This document shows, piece by piece, positions 49,378 to 60,937 of a stretch of DNA of 64,000 nt. The notes beneath the pieces were generated by a model, which saw nothing but the letters and a program-made list of their open reading frames with translations, searched no databases and had not been told where the DNA came from. The stretch is from Ipomoea triloba (lineage: Eukaryota > Streptophyta > Magnoliopsida > Solanales > Convolvulaceae): NCBI RefSeq assembly GCF_003576645.1, contig NC_044930.1, positions 24,189,706 to 24,253,705 of the forward strand. The letters run 5' to 3'. Each line of letters begins with the position of its first letter. Position 1 is the first letter of the stretch. Made by a program: the position numbers and the translations under genes.

Positions 49378-50590
49378 TATCTAAGTCTCCACTACAGGAG
49401 TTCGAACCTATGACCACCCATTTAAAATTAATGATAACGAGATATCATGACGCTACATATATGGTGGTTGGTATATGTCCTAATTAATATGCCTACCACA
49501 CAATCTCTATGTTTCAGTATTGAAATTACCGTTGTGTTAGCGCTCTAAATGCCTGTCATGTGTTTAGGGCAAACTGATTTTGTTATGTCCTATATATCTA
49601 TGGATTGGACTTTAGGCTAAAACTAAACTATGACTAGCTTCATAATTGAGCAGTTGGGCTGAAGCTATATCCTATAACCCCAACATTTGTCATGTATGAT
49701 TTTGTGCCCTAATAATTATTGTTATTCGATCACATTTGATTCACATGTTTTTTAGGACTGAGAGCATCTCGAAGAGTTGAATTTTTGTACGTGTGTGCGT
49801 TTTTCAGTGTCGAATAAGAAAGAGAGTAAATAGAGAAGAGGAAAAATGATAATAATAATAATAAAAACATTTCAATATAAAGTTTTTTTTTTTTTTTGAA
49901 AAAAAAGTCACCTACATGAGCCCAACGTGCAAATTGCACGAAAATTCTTACTTTTTTTTTCCCTTGTAGTGGATCCTACAAAAAACATGAATTTGTCGTG
50001 GTTAAAATATTTATCTCTCCTCTCACCTACACCTAAAAGCATAAGAACTACTTGTAAAACCTTGGAAAAAATTCTTGATGAAGTTGCTCTTAGTTTCAAT
50101 TACAATGACATTTTGGCATTTAATTTTATGCTTTTAATTAATCATATTGCATTATTAGATTTAGTCATAAATTTTTAATTTTGGGGGTCATATTTAGTCC
50201 AAACGGATGATTAAAAAAAATTGAAGCATGATGTTGTCAAATAAAAAGCATAAAATTAAATGTCAAAATGTCATTGTAATCGACTCTATTACAATGTAAT
50301 ATATATTCAATATATTTTCTCCAAGAGTTGTAGCCCAAAGAGTCAATACCCTACCACCGAAATTCTTTTCTCAAGAAGAAGCACAGATGTGCCAATTGAG
50401 CACAATGTGCTTGGCATAAATTAATGGTTCATTAAGGTTATATATTTATCACAAATAATATATTTATCAAGAAACATGATGCATCTCTAAACTAATGTAC
50501 AACTCGTTTGTGTTTATTGTTCATTATGCTAAGATTGTGTCCATAGAGTTTAATTAAAAAAAGGCAGGCCGAGAATTCTTAGCTTTAACA
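49340..50590. other. Gene-free AT-rich stretch with (TA)n(CA)n microsatellite
   Basis: A TA tract passing into an AC tract lies at about 49340-49376. A tRNA-like GAGTTCGAACC at about 49398 may be a SINE remnant. TTAATTTTATGCTTTT and AAAAGCATAAAATTAA words near 50118-50140 and 50243-50262 make an inverted repeat. No gene is visible. Confidence 0.5.
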
Positions 50591-50591
50591 T

Positions 50592-51229
50592 TACGGTTAT
50601 GTTTAACAAACTTAGCTGAAAAGTTAGATGAAAGCTGAAAAACTATAAGCTCGAAGCTGAAATCTGAAGAGCAGTTAAGCTAGCTGTTGTGCTTAAAAGT
50701 GTTTGGTAAAATTAGCTTTTTGATAAGCTAATAAATGTAAAAAGACTAAAAATACATCTTTATAAAATTTAAATAGTTTTAAATTTAAATAGGTTTGTTT
50801 ACATATTAAAATATAAAATAATAGAATTAATATATTTTAATAAAATATAAAGTAAGAACATATATTTAAAAATATATAAAGTAAAACAAAATGTTTATAA
50901 TCCATAAAATTAGTTCATACAAAAATTATTGTTCAAACACAAATGTCAAATTGAAATTACAACGAAATGTATTGAAGAGAAAATGCCAAAAGAGTTTTAA
51001 TTGAGAGTGGTAAAGGAGATCATTTATTTAAAATAATAAGGATAAAGATAGAAAAAAGTTAATAAGCTACTAGCTTATTTTTGAAAAGCTACCTAAAGTA
51101 GCGTTTTAAAATAAGCTCTTGTTTTAAGCTACTAGCTTATTTTAAGACATTAGCAAACAAAGCTTATAGCTTATTAGTAGCTTAAAATAAGCTATAAGCT
51201 CCTAAATAAGCTCTGCCAAACAGAGCCGA
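50592..51229. mobile_element. hAT-like MITE rich in AGCTTAT/ATAAGCT
   Basis: The left end CGGTTATGTTTAACAAACTTAGCT and the right end AGCTCTGCCAAACAGAGCCG are diverged inverted repeats. The interior is dominated by AAGCTACTAGCTTATTTT-type palindromic words. No open frame is credible. This terminal type is widespread in plant genomes (recollection). The target duplication is not clear. Confidence 0.6.
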
Positions 51230-51239
51230 CAACCCTTTT

Positions 51240-52280
51240 ACTGGAATCAAACCTTTGGTATTGTAATTGTATTAGCAATTCATTTACGAATTACCTTAAT
51301 TTTAATTGTAAATAATAAAAAAACTAAATTTACATAGGATAAGTGTAAAAATAATTAACTAGCTTCATATCAATATATGTTCTCTTTCTAATGATAATAT
51401 TTTAATTTAAAGTTTATTATTTTGTGATATAAGATTTATATATATAATAATATATTAGAAATTGTTAGGTTAAATTGGGTAATGCTATAATTAACCACTT
51501 ATTAAAATGTTCAAACTACTAATTCAACATGAAACAAAAATTAATACTTACCGAGTGGATAGAGTATAATTTTTGTATTAGAAGATCACAAGTTCAATAA
51601 AGTGTAAGGTTGTAGTAGTTGCGAATTTTTCTTGTCACCTAAAATTAATAATAATAATAATAATAATATATTGGATTCTAGGAATTTATTTATTGTTAAA
51701 GTTTTGTCTTTAAGTAAACACACATAAGGTCAGAGCTAAATTATTGGTGGCGGAGGTTTTAACTTGTGTGATTGAAATGTTTGACATGTCTAAAGCAACA
51801 AACATGTATTGTCTGCACCTTGATATGTACTTCTGATCAAACATTTTTTAAACCCAAAATTGTAATAATTTATTATTAAGATGCATATTCATTGCTATTT
51901 AAGTAATTCGAGGTATTTGTTTGTTGTACTGTTTTACATTAATCATATCCAACAAAATAAAAAATATGCAATTGATTTTTTTAAAAGATTGATAAGGGTT
52001 TTTTTTTTTAGTACTATTGATGAGCATTATTTTTTATTGTAATTTAATAATTTTTTATAATAAATTTGCAATAGTTAATTAATTTTACATCTATTTTTAT
52101 TTATTATTGCTATTATTAGTTTTGTTAATATTGTTGAACATTGGGGTGGTTTTTATTATTAAATTAGTTTTGTTATAAAATCCTACCACTCCTATAATTT
52201 CTTGACCCAATTAATAAAATTATTTTTTCTCTTTTTGGTACTCAATAACGAAGGAACGAGAAAGGAGATCGCAACTGTTT
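51240..52280. other. Gene-free AT-rich stretch
   Basis: No supportable gene. An (AAT)n tract lies at about 51645-51668. A segment near 51550-51600 has tRNA-like ACCGAGTGGATAGAGTA and ACAAGTTCAAT words and could be an old SINE, without enough left to define it. Confidence 0.45.
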
Positions 52281-52288
52281 GCAGACTC

Positions 52289-52590
52289 TTTTTTTTTTTT
52301 TTTTTCAAACTGGAGGGGGACACCCCAAGGATTAGATTCTATTACAAACTAGACGGGACACCGGAACATCCAAAATATCATCATTGAGCAACCCAAGAAG
52401 CTCGCTCTCCGGTTGAGGCAGGAACATCCAGTCATTCTTAGATTTCAAAGCCATCTTTGTCAAAGCGTCGGCCACTTTATTTTGTTCTCTAAACACATGA
52501 TTTAATTGAATCTGCCAATTCATCCTCAGCCACTTCCTAGACTTTGATCGACTATGTAGCTACGCAAAACTTGAGGGAAAATTGTTGGCC
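52289..52590 (-). mobile_element. 5'-truncated LINE with RNase H C-terminus and poly(A)
   Basis: The minus frame (about 52530-52332) contains WQIQLNHVFREQNKVADALT followed by KMAL and LLNDDILDV. This is the C-terminal end of the RNase H-like domain (RVT_3) of plant L1-type LINEs, with the VxREQNxVAD motif. Past the stop comes a short 3' UTR (TTGGGGTGTCCCCCTCCAG) and then an A run (T run at 52289-52305 on the plus strand). The element is therefore minus-strand and truncated at its 5' end near 52590. It cannot code for RT. Confidence 0.75.
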
Positions 52591-53110
52591 GGAGCAGTAT
52601 AAATGAATGACGTTAGAAGGGAAAAAAACATAGACATCTCTTCACCAAGCTATTTCGCCACTTGATGTTAATCCATTAATGCACTGCTAATTACTTTTTC
52701 TAAGAATGTGGAGAAATTGCCATGAAATTCTTGCATTGATTTATGTTTAATTTGTTAATCAATTAAGTTTTATCCTATGATTTGTGTTGAGACTAGTTAT
52801 GTTGAATCTGGTCAATTCTAGCATTAATCTGTCTTCTAAGGAAATTAATTAAGTATAAACTATGTTAGCTTGTTAATTCCAAACTACGATAAGGGGGATA
52901 AAAAAAATTGGCTATCTTGTTAGGTTGTTTATTTAGTTTTAAACCGGGTACTCCATAATTCTTTGAGGGTAAATGAATTTTAACTGTTTAAATAAGTATC
53001 TTAAGTACATGAATTGTTAAAATACATGATTTAATTTGGACGTCATACGAAGTTGTCATATTAAAGAAAATAACAAACCCTTAATTGGAAGTTCTCTACT
53101 GCAATTGAAA

Positions 53111-53243
53111 ATATTTCAGTATCTGTTCATAATAACTATTTTCGCAACATATGAAGCACAAAGAGTCACTATCGTCGCCTCCGTTGAAGCTCGAACCCAC
53201 TCCCTTCCATGTGGAGTGCAACCGGGTGTCACTAAACCACAAG
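53111..53243 (-). repeat. SINE copy with perfect target duplication
   Basis: A minus-strand copy of the SINE family, with head (minus sense) CTTGTGGTTTAGTGACACCC and box B GGTTCGAGC. GCAATTGAAA flanks it exactly (53101-53110 and 53244-53253), proving retroposition. Confidence 0.85.
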
Positions 53244-53492
53244 GCAATTGAAACTTCGTCTGAATTATTTTAAATATTTTCTTCAATTATTTTCAAGTTT
53301 ATAAATTGCATTGTATCAATTCTCTATAGATTTGACCCTTGATTTTGCACACTATTATTACAATGATTCGTGCACTTGCGAATACTATTTAAAATTGTTC
53401 ATCATATATATATATATATATATAGAAATCTGTTCAAATGTGGTCGCGCCTTCCCGTGCGGCCGTGCGATTTACACCACTCAATGTTAAGAA

Positions 53493-53659
53493 TGTGAGTT
53501 ATGTTATGTTACGTTTATTATTTTATATCATATAGTCCTAATGTTTATTGTTAGTCAATGTTTACTTACCTGTAGAATAAGGGAGGTTATAGCTACCTCT
53601 CTTATAGATGTACTAGGACTCTGTAATTCAGTTCAATTCAATCTAATCCTACGTTCATC
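53493..53659 (+). repeat. 5' LTR of the plus-strand copia element
   Basis: 167 bp, starting TGTGAGTTATG and ending ACGTTCATC. It matches 63652-63816 apart from a 2-bp indel (ATATAGTCC against ATAGTCC) and a few substitutions. The end lacks the usual CA, but the AAGAA duplication fixes the boundary. TGGTATCAGCC, a variant of the usual initiator-tRNA PBS, follows directly. Confidence 0.85.
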
Positions 53660-53729
53660 TGGTATCAGCCGGAATCGCGATCCTCTCTCCTAACTCTCTT
53701 CCCGTAACATCCCATACACTACCTTTCCG

Positions 53730-54719
53730 ATGGCGACACCGTCCGGTGAAGGAGCGATCACCCCCTCCATTGCCATCGCCTCCCCGCCGACTCCTACTCT
53801 TTCATCGGCGAATCACCATATATCTATCAAACTAAATACCAGAAATTATATATATTGGAGAACGCAGATACTGCCGCTGTTACGTAGCCAGGGCTTGTTG
53901 GGATATATAGACGGCTCACTGCCGTGCCCACCAGCCACACTCTCCGATGCTGCGCCGGCGTCTTCTACGTCGCCGACAGTGCTGAATCCTGCCTACCTGC
54001 CGTGGATCCAACAAGATCAAGCCATATTGTCGCTGATCGTCTCCTCGCTAACGAGCGAGGTAATGTATCTTGCGGTTGGCAAGGACACATCCCGTGCTGT
54101 TTGGGATTCAATCACAGTGGCTTTAGCGTCACAATCCCGAACACGCTGCCTCAGTCTGCTTGGACAATTCCAGACACTTCGCCAAGGGAATTCGACGCCG
54201 ACGGAGTATCTCGGTCAAGCACAAATGATCGTGGAGGCGTTTTCGCTCGCCGGCCGGCCCCTCTCCGCCGACGAGTAGATCCTGTACGTGTTTTGGGGAT
54301 TGCGTCCGGAGTTTCGTGCAATGGCGAGCACCCTCACTGCGTCTGCAACGCCGTTAACCCTACCTCAGTTGGCCGACCACTTACAGGCTCAGGAATTCAT
54401 CCATGCCGATGAGTTCATCCCTGCTGATTCATCGGTGTCGTAGAATTCCCCTGCTGCTTTCTTCGCTGGTCGCGGACGGATTGGATCGAGCGGAGGTGGA
54501 GGCCGTCAATCCGGTGGTCGAGGCGGTAGAAACTGGCGAGGCCGTGGCTCCGGCAACTCCGGCCGCGGCGGCAGAGGCGGTGTACCGCGCTGCCAGATTT
54601 GCAGGTCTCACGGCCATACGGCGGTGACCTGCTTCCGGCGGTATGATGATCGGCCGGCAAACCAGGCGCACGCTGCATTCGCTAGTGACTCGCCGGCGAC
54701 GGGGACGGCTGAAGCCTAG
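53730..54719 (+). pseudogene. Copia gag and nucleocapsid region, with stops
   Basis: Starting at ATG 53730, the frame encodes a copia gag of the UBN2/Retrotran_gag type (HHISIKLNTRNYIYWRTQ near the start). After a Gly/Arg-rich stretch comes a CCHC zinc knuckle, CQICRSHGHTAVTC, near 54593-54634. In-frame stops occur at 54276-54278, 54441-54443 and 54717-54719; the reading frame is otherwise unbroken. Gag packages the element RNA. This copy cannot make a full-length product. Confidence 0.85.
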
Positions 54720-55982
54720 TATCCCGACACGGGGGCGACCTCCCACACCACGCCTGATGCGCATATGCTCGACCATTCCGAACCATACTCGGGGTCTGAT
54801 GTTCTGAAAGTAGGAAATGGTACAGGTTTGGACATATCTAGTGTAGGTTGCACGGTTATCCCATCTGCGTCGCACCCGTTAAAAATGTCAAATATCCTTC
54901 ATGTCCCTAATTTATCGCTCTCATTACTGTCTGTTTATAAGTTCACGAACAAAAATAATGTTTACTTTGAATTTCACAAAAATTGCTTTTTTGTGAAAGA
55001 TTCAACAACTCAGGCAGTTCTGCTTAAGGGATTCACATCGGGTGGTTTGTACCGGTTACCTGTTTTAAATAATCACCACGCCTTTCTTACCGCCCGAGCC
55101 TCACCCGTCACTTGGCATCAGCGTCTGGGTCACCCGCATGGTCAAGTCTTACAGCGTGTTTTGAAACACTGTCCAGTCACATCTCATAAAGTCGGTTCGT
55201 TAGACGTTTGCTCGGCGTATCAACTCGGCAAATCGTCTCGGTTTCCACTAGATAGGGTGCAGAACAATTCTCGAAATGTACTCGATTTAATTTTTACAGA
55301 CATTTGGGGTCCATCACCTGTTATTTCTAGTTCAGGGTGTCGGTATTTTGTGTTATTCGTAGACGATTATTCACGATATACCTGGTTTTATCCTATGAGT
55401 GTAAAATCTGATATTTATAAAATTTTTGAAGTTTTTCGGGCGATGGTAGAACTACGGTTTTCGCGTTCTATCAAAGTCATCCAGTCTGATTTAGGCGGAG
55501 AATACCGTCGATTACACACTATATTTGAATCTCTGGGTATTGTACACCGCCAATCCTGTGCGTATACACACGAACAAAATAGGAGGGTAGAGCGCCGTAA
55601 TCGGCACATTGTAGAAACAGGGTTATCTTTACTTGCTCAAAGCTCCACTCCACTTAAATATTGGGACTTCGCTTTCGAGTCTGCAACCTTTTTAATCAAC
55701 AGCTTACCCTCTTCTGCTATAAGTTTCCAGACTCCTCATTACAAAGTATACAATGTCCATCCGCCATACTCCTTCTTTCGAGTCTTTGGGTGTCGGTGTT
55801 TTCCTTATCTCCGACCCTACAACCGTCACAAAATCGAGTATAGGTCCGCACCGTGTGTCTTCCTAGGTTATCTAGTTTCATATAGGGGATACCGTTACTT
55901 AGACCTAAACACTGGAAAAGTCTATATCTGTCGTCATGTCCGCTTTGATGAAAACTTTTTTCCCTTTCAGGCTAAGTTGTAG
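54720..55982 (+). pseudogene. Copia protease and integrase region
   Basis: DTGATSH, the aspartic protease active-site motif, follows at once after the stop at 54717-54719. The GAG-pre-integrase/HHCC segment reads TWHQRLGHP...DVCSAYQLGKSSR; the second Cys of the expected CxxC is Tyr, so zinc binding is probably lost. The integrase core shows FTDIWGP, SDLGGEY and EQNRRVERRNRHIVE, giving the D, D and E residues. A stop at 55980-55982 ends the segment. The protein would insert element cDNA. Confidence 0.85.
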
Positions 55983-56039
55983 GGAAGTGAACCACTGGAC
56001 ACGCCTACTGCACCATGGGCTACTGCTCCGTTACATACA

Positions 56040-57011
56040 AATGCGCCTTCACTGCCACTTAATATGCCGCCTCTATTTAACACTACTGAGACTCCAGATC
56101 TCCAGCCGTCCTCATCACGAACTGGGTCTGATGTACAGTTGTCAACTTCAACTACAGGGCCACCTGCTACTACTACTCAGGCAACAACTGGTGGACATGC
56201 TATGAGAACTCGCAAAAAGACTCGGGGAACTGGTGAGCAGTTTTATGCTCTTCATACTACCACAGATCCGACCTGTTATACTCAAGCGGTCAAACACGTG
56301 TATTGGAGGGATGCAATGGATCAGGAGTTTAATGCTTTACTCCACAACAACACCTGGAAATTAGTGCCCGCATCGCCACTCATGAATATTATTGGGTGCA
56401 AATGGGTCTATCGCACCAAACGGAAGGCCGACGGTACCATTTAAAGGTATAAAGCTCGTCTCGTTGCAAAAGGTTTTAATCAGGTTGTCGGGGAAGATTT
56501 TTTCGACACTTTCAGTCTGGTGGTCAAACCTACCACTGTCAGACTATTATTTTCTCTAGCAGTTACTCATTCCTGGTCCCTCCGTCAACTCGATGTCCAC
56601 AACGCATTTCTGAATGGTCATTTACCAGAAACGGTTTATATGAAGCAACCACCCGGGTATGAAGATCCACTACATCCTGATCATGTCTGCCATCTCCAGC
56701 GTTCCCTTTATGGTTTGAAGCAAGCTCCACGCGCTTGGTTCAAGCGGCTACACGATTTCTTAATCTCTACCGGCTTCTCATCCTCCAAAACTGATGTGTC
56801 GTTATTTTTCTACACTGCTGGTGACTCTCGGGTATATCTCCTTGTTTATGTCGATGATATCATTATGATGGGTAACGACTCGGCCTTGATTGACTCTCTT
56901 CTTCATCGCCTCTCTACTACATTCAAGATCAGGGATCTAGGCACACCGGGATTCTTCCTCGGCATTGAAACTCTAACATATGGTGGGGTTATCTTTTGTC
57001 TCAGAATCTAG
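56040..57011 (+). pseudogene. Copia reverse transcriptase, truncated by insertion
   Basis: A linker rich in T, P and S is followed by the RVT_2 domain: WKLVP, CKWVYRTKR, a stop at 56442-56444, YKARLVAKGF, DVHNAFLNGHL, LYGLKQAPRAWF and the YVDD catalytic box near 56848. The frame then reaches FFLGIE and stops at 57009-57011, where unrelated DNA begins. The last part of the RT domain and the connection to RNase H (on the order of 100 codons by comparison with the family) are missing from both sides of the insertion. Confidence 0.88.
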
Positions 57012-57458
57012 TGTGCACAGCTAAGTTGAGTTTATGCAAAAGTGGTGTGTGTCCTTCATACTCTTACTAATTCAATTCCAAGATTGCATGCAAAGATCAA
57101 ATAGGACTTTTACAAGCTTATAACGGGGCTAGGGGGTTAAGGTTTAAACAAAGAAGGGGTAAGGAAATCAAAAAGAGAGAAAATTCACATTTATTCACAA
57201 TTAGGATTTTAGAAGAGATAAAATTTTTAGGAGCATTTTACAAATGAGAACAATACAACATTATTACAAAGGGGATAAAGAGTAAAAATACAACATTTTT
57301 TTTTTCGAAATTTTTTTTTTCGAATTTTTTTTTTCTCGATTTTTTTTTTGAAATTTCTATTTTTTTTCTTTTCTCAATTTTTGGCAAGAATAGCTCACGG
57401 GAGAATAAGCTATTCTAGTTTATTGAATAGCCCACGGGAGAATAAGCTATTCTAAATT

Positions 57459-57459
57459 N
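57459..57459. other. Single-N join followed by a 1.6-kb duplication
   Basis: The base after N (57460) restarts the sequence found at 55853. Segment 55853-57458 and segment 57460 onward match at constant offset 1607 through the copia RT and into the gypsy-like insert, including all stops. They diverge only in the AGAATAAGCTATTCT tandem repeat near 57400-57458. This is the signature of two overlapping contigs placed end to end. Confidence 0.85.
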
Positions 57460-58618
57460 GTGTGTCTTCCTAGGTTATCTAGTTTCATATAGGGGATACC
57501 GTTACTTAGACCTAAACACTGGAAAAGTCTATATCTGTCGTCATGTCCGCTTTGATGAAAACTTTTTTCCCTTTCAGGCTAAGTTGTAGGGAAGTGAACC
57601 ACTGGACACGCCTACTGCACCATGGGCTACTGCTCCGTTACATACAAATGCGCCTTCACTGCCACTTAATATGCCGCCTCTATTTAACACTACTGAGACT
57701 CCAGATCTCCAGCCGTCCTCATCACGAACTGGGTCTGATGTACAGTTGTCAACTTCAACTACAGGGCCACCTGCTACTACTACTCAGGCAACAACTGGTG
57801 GACATGCTATGAGAACTCGCAAAAAGACTCGGGGAACTGGTGAGCAGTTTTATGCTCTTCATACTACCACAGATCCGACCTGTTATACTCAAGCGGTCAA
57901 ACACGTGTATTGGAGGGATGCAATGGATCAGGAGTTTAATGCTTTACTCCACAACAACACCTGGAAATTAGTGCCCGCATCGCCACTCATGAATATTATT
58001 GGGTGCAAATGGGTCTATCGCACCAAACGGAAGGCCGACGGTACCATTTAAAGGTATAAAGCTCGTCTCGTTGCAAAAGGTTTTAATCAGGTTGTCGGGG
58101 AAGATTTTTTCGACACTTTCAGTCTGGTGGTCAAACCTACCACTGTCAGACTATTATTTTCTCTAGCAGTTACTCATTCCTGGTCCCTCCGTCAACTCGA
58201 TGTCCACAACGCATTTCTGAATGGTCATTTACCAGAAACGGTTTATATGAAGCAACCACCCGGGTATGAAGATCCACTACATCCTGATCATGTCTGCCAT
58301 CTCCAGCGTTCCCTTTATGGTTTGAAGCAAGCTCCACGCGCTTGGTTCAAGCGGCTACACGATTTCTTAATCTCTACCGGCTTCTCATCCTCCAAAACTG
58401 ATGTGTCGTTATTTTTCTACACTGCTGGTGACTCTCGGGTATATCTCCTTGTTTATGTCGATGATATCATTATGATGGGTAACGACTCGGCCTTGATTGA
58501 CTCTCTTCTTCATCGCCTCTCTACTACATTCAAGATCAGGGATCTAGGCACACCGGGATTCTTCCTCGGCATTGAAACTCTAACATATGGTGGGGTTATC
58601 TTTTGTCTCAGAATCTAG
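57460..58618 (+). pseudogene. Second copy of the copia integrase-end/RT segment (probable assembly duplicate)
   Basis: Apparently identical to 55853-57011, carrying the same stops at 57587-57589 and 58049-58051 and the same YVDD box. It should not be counted as a separate gene. See the join at 57459. Confidence 0.85.
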
Positions 58619-58984
58619 TGTGCACAGCTAAGTTGAGTTTATGCAAAAGTGGTGTGTGTCCTTCATACTCTTACTAATTCAATTCCAAGATTGCATGCAA
58701 AGATCAAATAGGACTTTTACAAGCTTATAACGGGGCTAGGGGGTTAAGGTTTAAACAAAGAAGGGGTAAGGAAATCAAAAAGAGAGAAAATTCACATTTA
58801 TTCACAATTAGGATTTTAGAAGAGATAAAATTTTTAGGAGCATTTTACAAATGAGAACAATACAACATTATTACAAAGGGGATAAAGAGTAAAAATACAA
58901 CATTTTTTTTTTCGAAATTTTTTTTTTCGAATTTTTTTTTTCTCGATTTTTTTTTTGAAATTTCTATTTTTTTTCTTTTCTCAA

Positions 58985-59190
58985 TTTTTGGCAAGAATAG
59001 CTCACGGGAGAATAAGCTTTTCTCAATTTTTGGCAAGAATAGCTCACGGGAGAATAAGCTATTCTAGTTTATTGAATAGCCCACGGGAGAATAAGCTATT
59101 CTATTCTAGTTTATTGAATAGCCCACGGGAGAATAAGCTATTCTAAACTAGTTTATTGAATAGCCCACGGGAGAATAAGCTATTCTAAAT
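58985..59190. repeat. Tandem repeat GAATAGCCCACGGGAGAATAAGC
   Basis: Units of about 38-45 bp, containing TTATTGAATAGCCCACGGG and AGAATAAGCTATTCT, occur about four times, preceded by two copies of TTTTTGGCAAGAATAGCTCACGGG. AGAATAGCTTATTCT is palindromic. The first contig (57385-57458) has fewer units, which may be why the assembly failed here. An array of AAATATTTACAAAATAAATG units (59207-59277) follows. Confidence 0.8.
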
Positions 59191-60332
59191 TGTCAAGACA
59201 ACCCCAAACATAAATATTTACAAAATAAATGTTGCAAAGACAACCCCAAACATAAATATTTACAAAATAAATGTTGCAATAAAATTCAATGCTCCAAATT
59301 AAATCTCTTCAACAAAAATTATGAATAAATGATATATTCTCTCAAGGGTGAAGGGAAACATTTTTTTTTTATGGTTAAGGGTTTAATGACAAGGTTAGGA
59401 CTCAATTACCTTAATCTTCCTTTTAATGCATATGAGGAATATTAGGATAATTAAGAACAAAAGAAAATAAATACAACGGGGTTTAACAAAAAATTCAAAA
59501 GGCTCAACGGGGGTAACAAGGGTAACATATATAACGGGTAGGTTTAAAGGCTCGGGCTAACAAAAATGGCCTATATCATTTCTAAGCATGCAATCATTAG
59601 ACTTCACAAAGAGAGTATTATGACAAGATATAACAATTAAACCAACACCGGTATCTCACATAAGCTTTCACTAGCAATGCACAACACACTAGATCAATAA
59701 TTTATCCAATTGATTAATGGTTAACAAGGATATTGGCAAGAGAATAGCTTAATCATATGTTTCACCTTGATTCATCTATCACAAGTCAAATTGTAACAAG
59801 TCCAAAACAAACCACCAACCAACAAGGAGGGAATAATCACAACTTCTAGCATGATAGCAATTCATTCACAAAATAAGCTCATGAGTCATCCAAGCAAAAT
59901 TTCAATATATGTTCACTCCCCCACACTTAAAAATTTACATCGTCCTCGATGTAAAATAAAATAATGCACAATAGGGGGAGGAGAAATTGGATCAATTAAA
60001 CAAGATAATACATTAAAGCACAAATTAACATAAGGAGCAAGTGAAAGGTAAAGAAAACTCCCTTAATGAATTTCTTGTCCACCCTCAAGAGTCATCAAGA
60101 AGCCTCTTCAAATCAAAACATACTCCTCAATGTTGATCCAAAAATTATGAGTGATGTGGTGATGCCCATTTTTTTCGTGATTGATTTCTCCACTCTCCTC
60201 AAGTGCATGCAAATATTCCCTTAGAGATGCTACAACAAAAACAAAATACAAAACAAAACAAAACACAATAAAAACATAAAAATGAACTAGTCTCCTAGAA
60301 TCAATATTTGTTAATGTCAACACAAAAACCAC

Positions 60333-60350
60333 TCCCCGGCAACGACGCCA
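60333..60350 (-). other. Primer-binding site of the gypsy-like element
   Basis: Minus-strand TGGCGTCGTTGCCGGGGA, the tRNA-primed start site typical of Athila/Tat-group elements (family knowledge). It is repeated at 62025-62042 through the assembly duplication. The adjacent LTR end reads TTACAACCA followed by AAT. Confidence 0.7.
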
Positions 60351-60937
60351 ATTTGGTTGTAACTTTTAGGTACACGCAAATACCCGGAGTATTCCGGGGT
60401 TATCGATCCACAGGGAATGGTTGGTCAAGCACTAACTCGAATTGATTCTTGTGAAGCTAGTTCGACAATAACATGGTTATAACAACAAAACTAAATAACA
60501 AAAATAAAAACAACAAATGAAGAGAGATATATTAGATGCAACATATGTAAGGATATGGATCGGGTCAATGCCCATCATGAGTCAAACAAATGTAGAAAAG
60601 AAGTTTTATCCCTTGTGAATGGAGGAAATGCACTAAAGTCCTCGGTGCCACTCTCGTGATCTACCCGAATGTGCCAAACCGCAAGTTATCTACTCTCGTA
60701 GTCTACAAGCGAGGCTCGTCTTAAAGATCCTAAGCAAATCAACATGCCCAAACTCAAGTTAATCCTACAAGTTGTGAGGAGGCAGCCTAAACTAACCTCT
60801 AGATTCCAACACGCTGTCACCCGTGAAGGAACCGTTTTGGCTAACTTCTAAATTCCAACCCGCTCTCGCCAGTGAAGGAACCGAAGATTAGCCGAGAAAT
60901 CCCCCTACAATTTATCAAGCTCTCGCATTGTATAAAT

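Noticed and set aside
53493..53659. LTR ending in canonical CA two bases earlier (TTCA)
   Set aside because: That boundary gives no matching flanking pentamer, whereas ending at TTCATC yields exact AAGAA duplications and restores the symmetric MITE sequence.
57460..58618. A second, independent copia RT gene
   Set aside because: Apparently identical to 55853-57011 including stops and adjoining insert, and it begins at a single N; an assembly duplicate is the better reading.
60108..60332. 74-residue minus frame, repeated at 61800-62024
   Set aside because: It lies right after the gypsy-like PBS in leader sequence and has no gag features; the repetition is due to the duplicated contig.
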